A stretch of 64,000 bases of DNA from positions 62,001 through 126,000 of the forward strand of contig NZ_VWVU01000017.1 of the NCBI RefSeq assembly GCF_008638365.1. The letters are read 5' to 3'. Shown here in pieces: positions 26,129-35,176 of the stretch (within the stretch, counting starts at the first letter, position 1; each line of letters starts with the position of its first letter). Source of the stretch: Nocardiopsis quinghaiensis (lineage in GTDB: Bacteria; Actinomycetota; Actinomycetes; Streptosporangiales; Streptosporangiaceae). The notes below the pieces were generated by a model. That model had not been told where the DNA came from and ran no database searches. It saw only the letters and a list, made by a program, of their open reading frames with translations. The translations under genes and the position numbers were made by a program.

Positions 26129-28555
26129 TCAGTGCAGCCTCCGGCGGGCGGCCTCCCACACGTGGACGTCGGCGACGGTGACCTGGAGGTCACCGGAGTC
26201 GAGCGGCGCCACGGTCACCGAACGTACGTAGGGGCCGTGGTTCCAGCGGCGCGCGGTGCGGACCGGAGCCGCCCTGGCACCCAGGCGGCCCCGGTCCCCG
26301 GCGGGTCCCACCAGCAGCCGTAGCTGCCACGACACCCGGATCCCGGGGGTGTCCTCGTGCTCCATATGGTTCAGCAGCGGCAGGATCCCCGTCAGGCGGC
26401 TGTCCTCCTCAGCGCGGACGGTTTCGGCACGCAGCGGAAAGCGTTGCCCCGCGTCGCTGCCGCGCACCACCTCCACCGCGCACTCCGCGTCCTCCGGGAG
26501 CGGGGAGGCCAGGCGTACCTCGAAGCGGATCCCGCGGCGCCCCTTCGGGCGCACCCGCACATGGTCCACCTCCAGGGCCGGTACCAGCGGGGAGGTCTTC
26601 AGGCCCAGGCGGTCGTTGATGGTGTAGTAGGGCCGCACCCGCGAACCGTGTCCGTGCTCCCGCTCCACCTTCTGTGCGGGGTACTCGATGATCCTCCTGT
26701 ATCCCGCCACGCCGGGCAGGTGCCGGCCCAGCGTGCACTCGGTCCCGTCCGAGAGCACCAGGCGCATCTCCCACTTCTCCGACTCCCCGCCCCGGTCGCG
26801 GACCACCTCCGCGGGGTCGACGACCGCGGTGAACCGGCCGTCGTCCCCCACCGGAGCGGAGAACTCCCGCACGGCCCGGGGCGGGGTGCGCAGCCGCACC
26901 GCCAGGTGGGCCCGGCCGTCCGGCCCGTGCTGCCCCAGTACCCGGCCCCGCACGGTGATCAGGCCGTCGGCCGAATCCACGTGCTCCACCTCGGCGTGGT
27001 GCGCCGACCGCCGCGTGTGCAGCTCCAGCCGTCCCTTGGCCGAGCGCTCGGGCACCACCAGGGCCAGCCGTTCCACGCTGTCGGGGGAGAGCGGATAACC
27101 CCGCTGGTGGATCTCCACGTCGTGGACCGGGCTCTCCCGGTCGCCGTCGACCCGCAGCACCTCCCACGTGCACGCGGCCAAGCGGTCGCGTTGGGCGTCC
27201 ACGACCACGTCGCCGGCGCCGTCCACCTTCAGCGCCACCCTCTGCCCGGGCCGGGTCAGCGCCACCTGGTCGGGTGGTTCGGGAAACGACAGCACCGCGG
27301 TCCCGTCCCCGTCGGTACGCACACGGCAGGCGGCGGGCGGCTCCGGGCGCGGCGCGGGCACCAGCGGTTCCGTCGACGGCACAGGGCGGCCGCTCAGGTC
27401 CGAGAACAGCTCCTCGTACCGCCGCATGACGTTGGCCGGGTCGAAGCGTTCGGAGTCCCGCAGGGCGGCGGACGACATCCGGTGACGGAGTTCGTCGTCG
27501 GACATCAGCTCGGCCAGGCCCTCGGCGATCCCCGAGGCGGACCTGTTCGGCACCAGCAGCCCGTCCTCGCGGTCGCGGATGATCGACGACGGTCCGTGCG
27601 GGCAGTCGGTGCTCACCACCGGCAGACCGGACCGCATGGCCTCCACGATCGTCATCCCGAACGGCTCCTCGCTGGAGGTCGACGCCGCGAACGCGCCCTG
27701 GGCCCAGACCTCCTCCACGCGCGGATGCGCGCCCATCAGCCACACGCGGTCCTGGAGCTCCAGCGAACGCACCAGCCGGGCCAGCGAGGCGCGCCGGTTG
27801 CCGCGACCGTAGATGCGCAGGGTCCAGTCGGGGAAGTCGTCGCTGACCATGGAGAACGCCTGTACCAGGAGGTCGTGCCGCTTGCTGGGGGCGAGCCTTC
27901 CCGCGGAGACGATGGTGTGGGTGTTGCGGCCGTCGGCGGTGAACGGGGGCGCGGGCACCGAGTTCGGGATGGACAGCACGTGTACGCCCGGCAGAGACGC
28001 CCGCTCGCGGTAGGTGCGCGCGTCGGCCTCGGTCACCGTCACGAACGCGTCCAGGTGCGGGTACTCGGTCTCCATCACCCTGCGCAGTGACTCGGAGTGC
28101 TGGTCGTAGGTCAGGTGTTCCTGGCCGACCTTCACCACCCGCTGCGGCGCGGCCCGGGCGATCACCACGTTCAGCCCCGGCCTGGTGCCCACGACCACGT
28201 CGGCGTCGGTGGTGGCCAGGTACTCCTCCAGCCGGTCGTCGGTCAGGCGGCTGTGGGTGGGCCCGCGCGTGTCCTCCGGCGGGAAGAGCAGCGGGGGCAC
28301 GCCGGCCCGCTGCGAGCCCTCGTACAGCGGGCGGCCCTCGACCCCCGTGCCGTAGCCGCTGTCGTAGTCGCGCACGTCGACGAGCGGGCGCAGGCGTACC
28401 TGGTCGGGCACGGGGAGAACGGGTTCCGAGCGGTGCCGGAACACCGAGACGATCTCGACCTCGTGCCGGTCGGACAGCGCGGTCGCCTGGTTGGCGACGG
28501 TACGGACGGTTCCGCCGATGCCGTACATGTCGTTGATCAGATAGGCGATCTTCAT
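26129..28555 (-). CDS. GT4-family glycosyltransferase with long C-terminal beta-rich region
   Basis: 808 residues from the ATG at 28553-28555. Residues 1-390 are a GT-B glycosyltransferase: MKIAYLINDMYGIGGTVRT at the start, HTIVSAGRLAPSKRHDLLVQ at the second Rossmann half and the EPFGMTIVEAMRSGLPVVS donor motif. A further 400 residues are beta-rich repeats with no known catalytic motif, resembling the C-terminal extensions of teichoic-acid-type glucosyltransferases. It probably decorates a cell-wall polymer. The first ATG after GGGGG was chosen. It stands alone, convergent with the YezG-like gene. Confidence 0.8.
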   Translation of the reverse strand: MKIAYLINDMYGIGGTVRTVANQATALSDRHEVEIVSVFRHRSEPVLPVPDQVRLRPLVDVRDYDSGYGTGVEGRPLYEGSQRAGVPPLLFPPEDTRGPTHSRLTDDRLEEYLATTDADVVVGTRPGLNVVIARAAPQRVVKVGQEHLTYDQHSESLRRVMETEYPHLDAFVTVTEADARTYRERASLPGVHVLSIPNSVPAPPFTADGRNTHTIVSAGRLAPSKRHDLLVQAFSMVSDDFPDWTLRIYGRGNRRASLARLVRSLELQDRVWLMGAHPRVEEVWAQGAFAASTSSEEPFGMTIVEAMRSGLPVVSTDCPHGPSSIIRDREDGLLVPNRSASGIAEGLAELMSDDELRHRMSSAALRDSERFDPANVMRRYEELFSDLSGRPVPSTEPLVPAPRPEPPAACRVRTDGDGTAVLSFPEPPDQVALTRPGQRVALKVDGAGDVVVDAQRDRLAACTWEVLRVDGDRESPVHDVEIHQRGYPLSPDSVERLALVVPERSAKGRLELHTRRSAHHAEVEHVDSADGLITVRGRVLGQHGPDGRAHLAVRLRTPPRAVREFSAPVGDDGRFTAVVDPAEVVRDRGGESEKWEMRLVLSDGTECTLGRHLPGVAGYRRIIEYPAQKVEREHGHGSRVRPYYTINDRLGLKTSPLVPALEVDHVRVRPKGRRGIRFEVRLASPLPEDAECAVEVVRGSDAGQRFPLRAETVRAEEDSRLTGILPLLNHMEHEDTPGIRVSWQLRLLVGPAGDRGRLGARAAPVRTARRWNHGPYVRSVTVAPLDSGDLQVTVADVHVWEAARRRLH

Positions 28556-28934
28556 GGAGCCCCCGTGTCCCGTGTCCTTGGTCGCGCCCCGTCGTGCCCC
28601 ACGGGACGGTAGCGGTGCACGTTCCTCGCTCCCGGGTCCCTGTCGGGACAAACCGGGAGAACGAACGCACAGGCTACAAACGTCGCCTAGAGGGAAATGC
28701 CCTCTATGTCGGATAAGTCCACAAGATTTACCGGCCTCTGTTGGGGTTTTGCGGAAATTTCACGCGACGCGAAAACGACACGCCCGGAGCCGGGGGCGGC
28801 GTTCGTGTAAGGGGTGCGTGCCGTCCGAAGTGGGCGGGCGCGCCGACGGCGGGCGGGCCTACGGGCAGGCGTGCGTGCGGAGGGAGGGTGCGGCTGGTAG
28901 TGGGCCGGCGGGCGACCGCGGAGCGGCGGGCCCG
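28556..28934. other. Intergenic region upstream of the glycosyltransferase gene
   Basis: 379 bases including a relatively AT-rich stretch (28670-28770) that likely holds the glycosyltransferase promoter, and a 19-base hairpin or operator at 28688-28706. Nothing else was recognised. Confidence 0.4.
28688..28706. promoter_or_regulatory. Inverted repeat TAGAGGG...CCCTCTA
   Basis: Two perfect 7-bp arms (28688-28694, 28700-28706) with a 5-nt spacer lie 133 bases upstream of the glycosyltransferase start. It may be an operator or a short terminator for the gene at 28935. Confidence 0.4.
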
Positions 28935-29609
28935 TCAGTAGGTGTGGGTGCCCTCCCACTGCACCCAGGCGGCGCAGGGAGAGCCGTAGGTCTCCTCGAT
29001 GTGGTTCAACCCCCAGGAGATCTGCTCAGACGGGCTCTCCTGGAATCTGGAAGGCATGGGGCCGTGCTGGGCCGGGTTGAATCCGGAGATGCCGTGGGCA
29101 CCGGTCTCGGGGTTGACGAACGTGTGGTCCCAGTGGGAGATGGTGCTCCAGAGGTTCTTCAGGCACTCCCGCTCGTTCTCGTTCCAGTCCCTGGCCGCGG
29201 CCAGGTCCATGGCGAGGGACTCGTTCTCCAGGGCGTTGGAGTTGCCGCCGCCCCACTCGTACTCCTCGGGCTCCTCCGGCCGGTCGGCGTCCACCCACGT
29301 CTCGTCACCGCAGCCGGGTCCCTCGACCAGGCAGACCATCTGCCGTACTCCGTTGTTGAAGGTCCGGCTGAGTTCGAGCTGGTAGACCGCGACCATGATC
29401 GCCGCGACCAGGATGGTGACCGCCGCCAGTTCGACGAACGCCGCGCCGCGGTCCCGCACGGCTCCCGTGGCAGGGTGCAGCCAGCGGAGGGCCCGCTCAG
29501 CCCAGCGCCGGACCCGGGGCGGCCCGTTGCGGTCGTCGGACCGTCCGGGCGGCCCGGTGGGGGAGGGCCGTCGGGTGTTCCCGGAGTCGGGACGGTGGGG
29601 GGTGGGCAA
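28935..29609 (-). CDS. Pseudopilin-like protein fused to a lysozyme-like transglycosylase domain (catalytic Glu missing)
   Basis: 224 residues from the TTG at 29607-29609, with AGGAGG 5 nt upstream. The N-terminus has a type IV prepilin-like site, DRG|AAFVELA (cut after Gly55, Glu60 at +5), followed by a membrane helix. Residues about 143-215 match the actinobacterial transglycosylase-like domain: ECLKNLWSTISHW, NPETGAHGISGFNP, EQISWGLNHIEETYGSP. The usual catalytic motif LWxRESxW reads LWSTISHW, so the acid Glu is Ile157. It is last in an operon with a Flp-like pilin and OmpA-type lipoprotein, 27 bases after its neighbour. Confidence 0.8.
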   Translation of the reverse strand: MPTPHRPDSGNTRRPSPTGPPGRSDDRNGPPRVRRWAERALRWLHPATGAVRDRGAAFVELAAVTILVAAIMVAVYQLELSRTFNNGVRQMVCLVEGPGCGDETWVDADRPEEPEEYEWGGGNSNALENESLAMDLAAARDWNENERECLKNLWSTISHWDHTFVNPETGAHGISGFNPAQHGPMPSRFQESPSEQISWGLNHIEETYGSPCAAWVQWEGTHTY

Positions 29610-29636
29610 CGCCGCCTCCTACGGATCTGCGGAGGT

Positions 29637-30161
29637 TCAGGAGATGGGGATGTCTTCGATGGGTTCGAAATTGGGGATCTCGATCGTGATGGACTCAAGA
29701 TCCTCTGGAACCGAGTACATGGACCAGTAGGTGACCTTGGCCCCGCTAGCCAGATTCTGGACAAGATCGTTCGAAGCGCTACCAGAGCAGAGGCAAGTTC
29801 CATTTCCATCCATGATCGGATGGTATCTGAACACTCCATCTGGGCTCACGGCAGTGACGCCAGCGAAATTTTGACCAGAATACGAGTAAGAACGATCCCT
29901 AAGCCACAACATAGATACTTGATCGTCGCCAGTGTTCTCAATGCTCCAAGCGACGGAGAGGAGGACTCCTGAACTATCTCTCTTTGCCTGGTGGACTTCT
30001 GCTGTCAGGGGGTTTGATTCTTTTGCGTTCCCTGGTGCGGTTCCCAGGGATTCAAGGTCGCTTTGGTAGGGGTTAATGGTAGCCCTGGCTCCCGCTGATG
30101 TGGTGAGCGGAATTAATGCGGCAAGTATCATTATTCCGAAGGATCGAAGTAGCATTCTCAT
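29637..30161 (-). CDS. Secreted paralogue of the adjacent lipoprotein's N-terminal domain
   Basis: 174 residues; the ATG at 30159-30161 follows GGGGGAGAG. A signal peptide (LLRSFGIMILAALIPLTTSA) ends near residue 24. The mature domain is a beta-sandwich-like region with NGTCLCSG (Cys123, Cys125) and the ending DIPIS. It aligns with residues 76-188 of the next protein upstream (NGSCFCSP, then LDVPIS), so the two arose by duplication. The codons are much lower in GC than the window average. No known family was recognised. A role in the surface structure made by this operon is likely. Confidence 0.7.
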   Translation of the reverse strand: MRMLLRSFGIMILAALIPLTTSAGARATINPYQSDLESLGTAPGNAKESNPLTAEVHQAKRDSSGVLLSVAWSIENTGDDQVSMLWLRDRSYSYSGQNFAGVTAVSPDGVFRYHPIMDGNGTCLCSGSASNDLVQNLASGAKVTYWSMYSVPEDLESITIEIPNFEPIEDIPIS

Positions 30162-30173
30162 TTCTCTCCCCCG

Positions 30174-31196
30174 TTATTTCTCGAACGTGATGCTGACCCG
30201 TCGGTTGCGCTCGCGTCCTTCTTCCGTGTCGTTGCTAGCGATGGGATCTTTTGATCCATAGCCCTCGACTTCGAAAGTTACACCTTCTCGATTTACCAGT
30301 TCAGAGAGAACAGATTCAACAGATTTTGCCCGCTCTTCCGAAAGGGGAAGGTTGACTGAGTCGCTGCCGGTATTGTCGGCATGTCCATCAATTTTCACTA
30401 CGGTGGAGCTGGCGTCATTAACTTCTATGGCAACCTGCTCAAGGATTTCTTGCGCGTCCGAGCTGAGCTCTGCATTGTTTGTTTCAAACAGCACGTCCGA
30501 AGAAAGAATGATGCTAACTTCCTCTCCGCTTTCAGTGCGGCCTGTCTGGTCTTCGAGGTCGTCGGTAATTATGACCAGATCAATGATCCTGGGTTCTGCG
30601 AGGCCTGTGTTTTCTACCGTCTCGGAAGACTGGCTAATGGGAACGTCGAGTATGGGCGGAGTCAAGGGGGTTGTGATTGTCATGGAATCTACATCGGTGG
30701 AGGGTGCCGGATAGATGATCCACATTTCTAATGTATCGCCACTGGCGATGTTGCCGCTGGTTGGAGAGCAAAAGCAAGAGCCGTTGCTTTGCTCATAATT
30801 CAGATATCGTTTTCTGTTTTTTGAGTCCAGGAGTGTAATGCCGCTCGCGGTGCGGGGGTCGTCGGGGACACCTAGGCCGCTGTAGAGGTGAAAGGAAGAT
30901 CCTGAATCGTTGGTGACTCCAAAGCGGAGTCTGAGTCGCCCCTCTCCGACATTCTCGAGTGCATAAACGTCAATCTGGAGCTTCTGGCCGATGCTTGTTG
31001 CCGAAATGGTGCTGCTTGCTATAACCCCATGACCTTCAGGATCTCTGGAAGGGGGAGGAGGAGTGCTGGATGCGCTCGGGCTAATTTCTTCGTCGCCCTG
31101 AGCTGAGTTATCCGGGTTGACTACACAGCCAGTTGTTGGGAGTAACAGACAGGCCATGATTGCTGCTGTCGTCAGAGGTTTTCTTGTGGCTAGCAT
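30174..31196 (-). CDS. Lipoprotein with C-terminal OmpA/MotB peptidoglycan-binding domain
   Basis: 340 residues. The signal peptide ends in lipobox TTGC (Cys24). An Asp/Ser/Pro linker leads to a beta-rich domain with a CFC motif (Cys141, Cys143). Residues about 228-340 are an OmpA-like domain with the peptidoglycan-binding helix region KIDGHADNTGSDSVNLPLSE and NRRVSI. It would tie the surface assembly to the cell wall. GC content is low for this genome. Leu18 is encoded by TTA (31143-31145 on the minus strand), so expression may depend on a bldA-like tRNA. It lies 87 bases after the pilin gene. Confidence 0.85.
   Translation of the reverse strand: MLATRKPLTTAAIMACLLLPTTGCVVNPDNSAQGDEEISPSASSTPPPPSRDPEGHGVIASSTISATSIGQKLQIDVYALENVGEGRLRLRFGVTNDSGSSFHLYSGLGVPDDPRTASGITLLDSKNRKRYLNYEQSNGSCFCSPTSGNIASGDTLEMWIIYPAPSTDVDSMTITTPLTPPILDVPISQSSETVENTGLAEPRIIDLVIITDDLEDQTGRTESGEEVSIILSSDVLFETNNAELSSDAQEILEQVAIEVNDASSTVVKIDGHADNTGSDSVNLPLSEERAKSVESVLSELVNREGVTFEVEGYGSKDPIASNDTEEGRERNRRVSITFEK
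31143..31145 (-). other. TTA leucine codon in the OmpA-type lipoprotein gene
   Basis: The minus strand reads CTG TTA CTC in the signal peptide. TTA is very rare in high-GC actinomycetes and in Streptomyces makes translation depend on the bldA tRNA. A developmental switch is possible here. Confidence 0.75.
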
Positions 31197-31283
31197 TAGA
31201 GATTTCGAGGGTGTTGTAGGAAAAATCTCATCGGCTTCTCTGTTTGTATATCTGCGATTTTTAGTCTAGATGGATAATGCTGA

Positions 31284-31514
31284 TCATGGACCCTCTGATG
31301 AAGATCCTGGTCCCTGAAGAATTTCTGTGACAGCAGCGCCGATTCCGTCGCTTATTCTTTGCGCCAGGCCGAGAGAAAAGACCGCGGCGGCTATGGCCGC
31401 AACGAGGATCAGGATGGCGGCGTACTCGATGATCCCGGCGCCCTTGTCCTCCTTCTTGGAGGTTGGCACAAGGAAGGCGCTGAGCGTCACCCAGAGCCTG
31501 GTCAAGCTGTTCAC
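31284..31514 (-). CDS. Flp-type (class IVb) pilin
   Basis: 76 residues from the GTG at 31512-31514, with AAGGAG 8 nt upstream; the longer frame from 31625 has no ribosome site. The leader ends KEDKG and cleavage after Gly25 would leave AGIIEYAAILILVAAIAAAV, with Glu at +5 and Tyr at +6, as in Flp pilins. The mature pilin is about 51 residues with a short Gly/Ser tail. It is first in a four-gene operon. It is the only major-pilin candidate in the window and could be exported by the Tad machine at 38.7-46.3 kb. Confidence 0.82.
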   Translation of the reverse strand: MNSLTRLWVTLSAFLVPTSKKEDKGAGIIEYAAILILVAAIAAAVFSLGLAQRISDGIGAAVTEILQGPGSSSEGP

Positions 31515-32057
31515 GGGGTTAACTCCTTGGGGGAGGGGGCTTGCGGCACCACATCTCTGCGGCCTCTGAGCAGGTGAAACCTCGCCCGGATTCACCAGGG
31601 GTCTGTACGGACGGTAGGTGTTCACGGAATCCCACTATCCGTCATGAACACCAACACCATCCTGCCTTCTGACCGGATGTGGCCATCTCTCTTCAGGATG
31701 CCCCATGGGACCCGATGCCACACGCTGCCCACAGGGCTGGATGAATGCCCAGGTGAAAGGCGGTGGTCGGGTGGATACGTGGTCACGTTTCCTCGCCGGT
31801 GGAGTCACGTTCGGTGGTCGGCGAGTCACCATGATGGCACGTGTGCTACCGGGGCGCCATGGCCGGGTGGGAAATGCCAGGCCGCCATGTAGACGCCCGA
31901 CCTGCCTGGTGTTGGATGGTGCCTCTGTTTCCACAGGGGCCCAAAGGGACTCAGGGGCCCGAGGGGCTCATGGGAGAACTTCGCTCGGACACCATCTCCG
32001 ACAATCCGACACCCCGACATCCCCGAACCCCCGAGACGGAAGACGAGAGGTGGCGGT
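31515..32057. other. Divergent region between the Flp operon and a membrane-protein gene
   Basis: 543 bases holding the promoters of the Flp operon (minus) and the TIGR04222-type gene (plus). Base composition changes here from the low-GC operon to normal GC. No clear operator, repeat or gene was recognised. Confidence 0.4.
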
Positions 32058-33197
32058 GTGGACAGCAGTACGGCTCTCTACCTGGTGGTGGCCGCGGCCG
32101 TGGGACTGGTGGTCGGATCCGTCCCGCTTCCGGCCGTCCTACGCGGCAGGTTCGCCCTCAGCGCGGCACTCAGCAGGGTCGCCCGCTCCCGTCGGACCCC
32201 TCCGGACCCGGACGCCCTGCATCCCAACGAGCTGGCCCTGCTCTCCGGCGGCCCGGTCCGGGTGGGGGAGACCGCGGTCATGGACGCCCTCCTCCACGGC
32301 CGCGTCCGCCAGCGGTCCGAGGGCGGCTTCCTCACCCTGGTCGGCCGCTTCCGCCCCCACCCGCACGAGAAGGACCCCGTCCGCCGGGACCTGGTGGCCG
32401 CCTTCAGGAACCGTGTCGGCGTCAGTGCCCGCGAGATGCTGCGCAGGGTCGTCACCGGCCGGGGCGTGGAGAGGCTGCGCGACGACCTCGCCGTGTCCGG
32501 TCTGATCGTGGACTCACCCCGGCTCCGCCAGGCACTGCGGCGCCGTGCGAGGACTCCGGGAACGATCAGGGGGATGCGAGTGGCCTCCCTGCTGGTCGCC
32601 GCGGGCGGCGCGGGCGTGTTCTTCTTCGTGGAACCCGGCAACACCGCCCTCGCCCTCCTCGCCGGAGGGCTGGCCTCCGCGGCCGTCCTGGCGATCGCAC
32701 AGGTGGTTCTGGCGGCGACCGGGGGACCGTCCCTGAGTCCCAACACCCCCGCCGGGAACGCGGTGGTCGAGCTGGCCGGGCAGAGGTACGGCGTCCCTAC
32801 GGCCCAGGCCGACGACCCGTGCCCCGCCGACAGGATGACCTGTGACCGGGCTGTCCGCTACACGGCCGTCACCGGGTTCCGCGCACTGCGCGAGGCCGCG
32901 TCACGGAGTCAGGGCAGTAGGAACTCCTCGGCCCGGCGTTCCCCGGACGCCCACCAGGACCTCTCCCCTCCGGTTGTTCACGCGGGCGGCACAGGGGACC
33001 CGGGCGGCACGGACGCCGGCCCCGTGCTCCTGGAGGACCTGTGGGCGTTCGCCGAACTCTGCCAGGGCCCGGACCCCTCCGGCGGGGGCTCGGGGAGAGG
33101 CGCCTCCGGCGACGACGGCTGGGGAGGTGGTCTCGGCTCCTCCGGTGACGGCGGCGGTTCCGGTGGAGGCGACGGCGGTGGGGGCGGGGGAGAGTGA
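32058..33197 (+). CDS. TIGR04222-type membrane protein with Gly-rich C-terminus
   Basis: 379 residues from the GTG at 32058 (GAGAGG upstream). One N-terminal helix, a soluble segment containing LHPNELALLSGGPVRVGETA, then two closely spaced helices (MRVASLLVAAGGAGVFFFV and LALLAGGLASAAVLAIAQVV) fit the uncharacterised TIGR04222 family of actinobacteria. The C-terminal 60 residues are Gly/Ser/Asp, ending in a near-pure glycine tract. Function unknown. It is transcribed away from the Flp operon. Confidence 0.7.
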   Translation: MDSSTALYLVVAAAVGLVVGSVPLPAVLRGRFALSAALSRVARSRRTPPDPDALHPNELALLSGGPVRVGETAVMDALLHGRVRQRSEGGFLTLVGRFRPHPHEKDPVRRDLVAAFRNRVGVSAREMLRRVVTGRGVERLRDDLAVSGLIVDSPRLRQALRRRARTPGTIRGMRVASLLVAAGGAGVFFFVEPGNTALALLAGGLASAAVLAIAQVVLAATGGPSLSPNTPAGNAVVELAGQRYGVPTAQADDPCPADRMTCDRAVRYTAVTGFRALREAASRSQGSRNSSARRSPDAHQDLSPPVVHAGGTGDPGGTDAGPVLLEDLWAFAELCQGPDPSGGGSGRGASGDDGWGGGLGSSGDGGGSGGGDGGGGGGE

Positions 33198-33341
33198 CAC
33201 CCGCCTGTCCCGGCTGAACACGACGCCGGTCAGGGTTCTACGCGACCCTGCCCGGCGTTCCCGAGCCGGGAAGGCGGCGCCGCTGTCTGCCCGCAGATCG
33301 GCACCGCCACCCTTGGCCGTCTCCCAGCCCGGGAGGTGGGA

Positions 33342-34349
<1,008 letters not shown>

Positions 34350-34428
34350 GGTGGCTCTTCCCCCTGCTGCGTAGCGGATCCGGCGGCGAGGCCGGGACGG
34401 GGGTCCTCGTCACCGACTGGCCTGCACG

Positions 34429-34451
34429 TTCGATATTCGACGAACATCGAA
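34429..34451. promoter_or_regulatory. Candidate operator of the ArsR-family regulator
   Basis: A 23-bp dyad, TTCGATATTCGACGAACATCGAA, is palindromic except for three base pairs. It lies midway between the divergent starts (34349 and 34530). This is a typical site for a winged-helix repressor controlling both genes. Confidence 0.65.
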
Positions 34452-34529
34452 TTACGAAGGTACACTCGCGACTGTCCACGAGCCAAATCCCGTCTGGTCC
34501 AGGCCAGGCCCCATGCGAGGAGGACCGCC

Positions 34530-34880
34530 TTGGCTCCCAGGGAGCACGCGCACCCCGACCTCCACGAGGTGGAACTGGTCACGGTCCTCGCCGCGCTGGC
34601 CGAGCCGACCCGGCTGCGGATCGTGCGGATGCTCGCCGCCCTGGAGGGGGAGCGGGCGTGGAAGGACATCGACCTGCCCATCGCGCAGTCGACGCTGAGC
34701 CACCACCTCAAGATCATGCGCAACGCCGGTCTGGTGCAGAACCGGACCGAGGGGACGCGGTGCTTCATCTCGCTGCGCGACGAGGAGTTGGAGGGGCGCT
34801 TCCCCGGACTGCTGGAGTCGGTCCTCTCGTGCGGGGACCCGGTGCCCGCCCAGGCGGCGGAGGAAGGGCTCCGGCGGTAA
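34530..34880 (+). CDS. ArsR-family transcriptional regulator
   Basis: 116 residues from the TTG at 34530, with GAGGAGG 6 nt upstream. The winged helix is clear: LVTVLAALAEPTRLRIVRML, then PIAQSTLSHHLKIMRNAGLV and GTRCFISLRDEEL. No metal-binding cysteine pair is present in the recognition helix, so the signal is more likely organic or redox than metal. The one cysteine in the C-terminal tail (SVLSCGD) is a possible sensor. It is divergent from the oxidoreductase gene. Confidence 0.9.
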   Translation: MAPREHAHPDLHEVELVTVLAALAEPTRLRIVRMLAALEGERAWKDIDLPIAQSTLSHHLKIMRNAGLVQNRTEGTRCFISLRDEELEGRFPGLLESVLSCGDPVPAQAAEEGLRR

Positions 34881-35176
34881 CGGCTGGTGCCGCGGCCCCG
34901 TGGGCCAGCGCCCGGCCAGGGCCGGACGGTAACCGCAACCGGGCGCTGCCCCCCACCGTAGCCGCGGCGACCGCGGGTGGCGGGGGTCGCGCACGTCTGC
35001 GGGGCAATCTGTCCGCAACCGGCCTTGTGTGATCGTGAATCGATCCGACGCGGAGTATGTCCAGGAATGTGTACGGTCAGTACTCAACAGATTCGCGTAC
35101 CCGTGGGTCGATGGTCCGGACCGGCAGGCGTTCCCCGATCCAGGACCCGATCCAGGAGAGTGGAAGGCGTCCCCCC

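Noticed and set aside
25054..33197. A prophage or integrative element explanation for the low-GC segment
   Set aside because: No integrase, transposase, tRNA or flanking repeat was found; transfer remains possible but unsupported by element genes.
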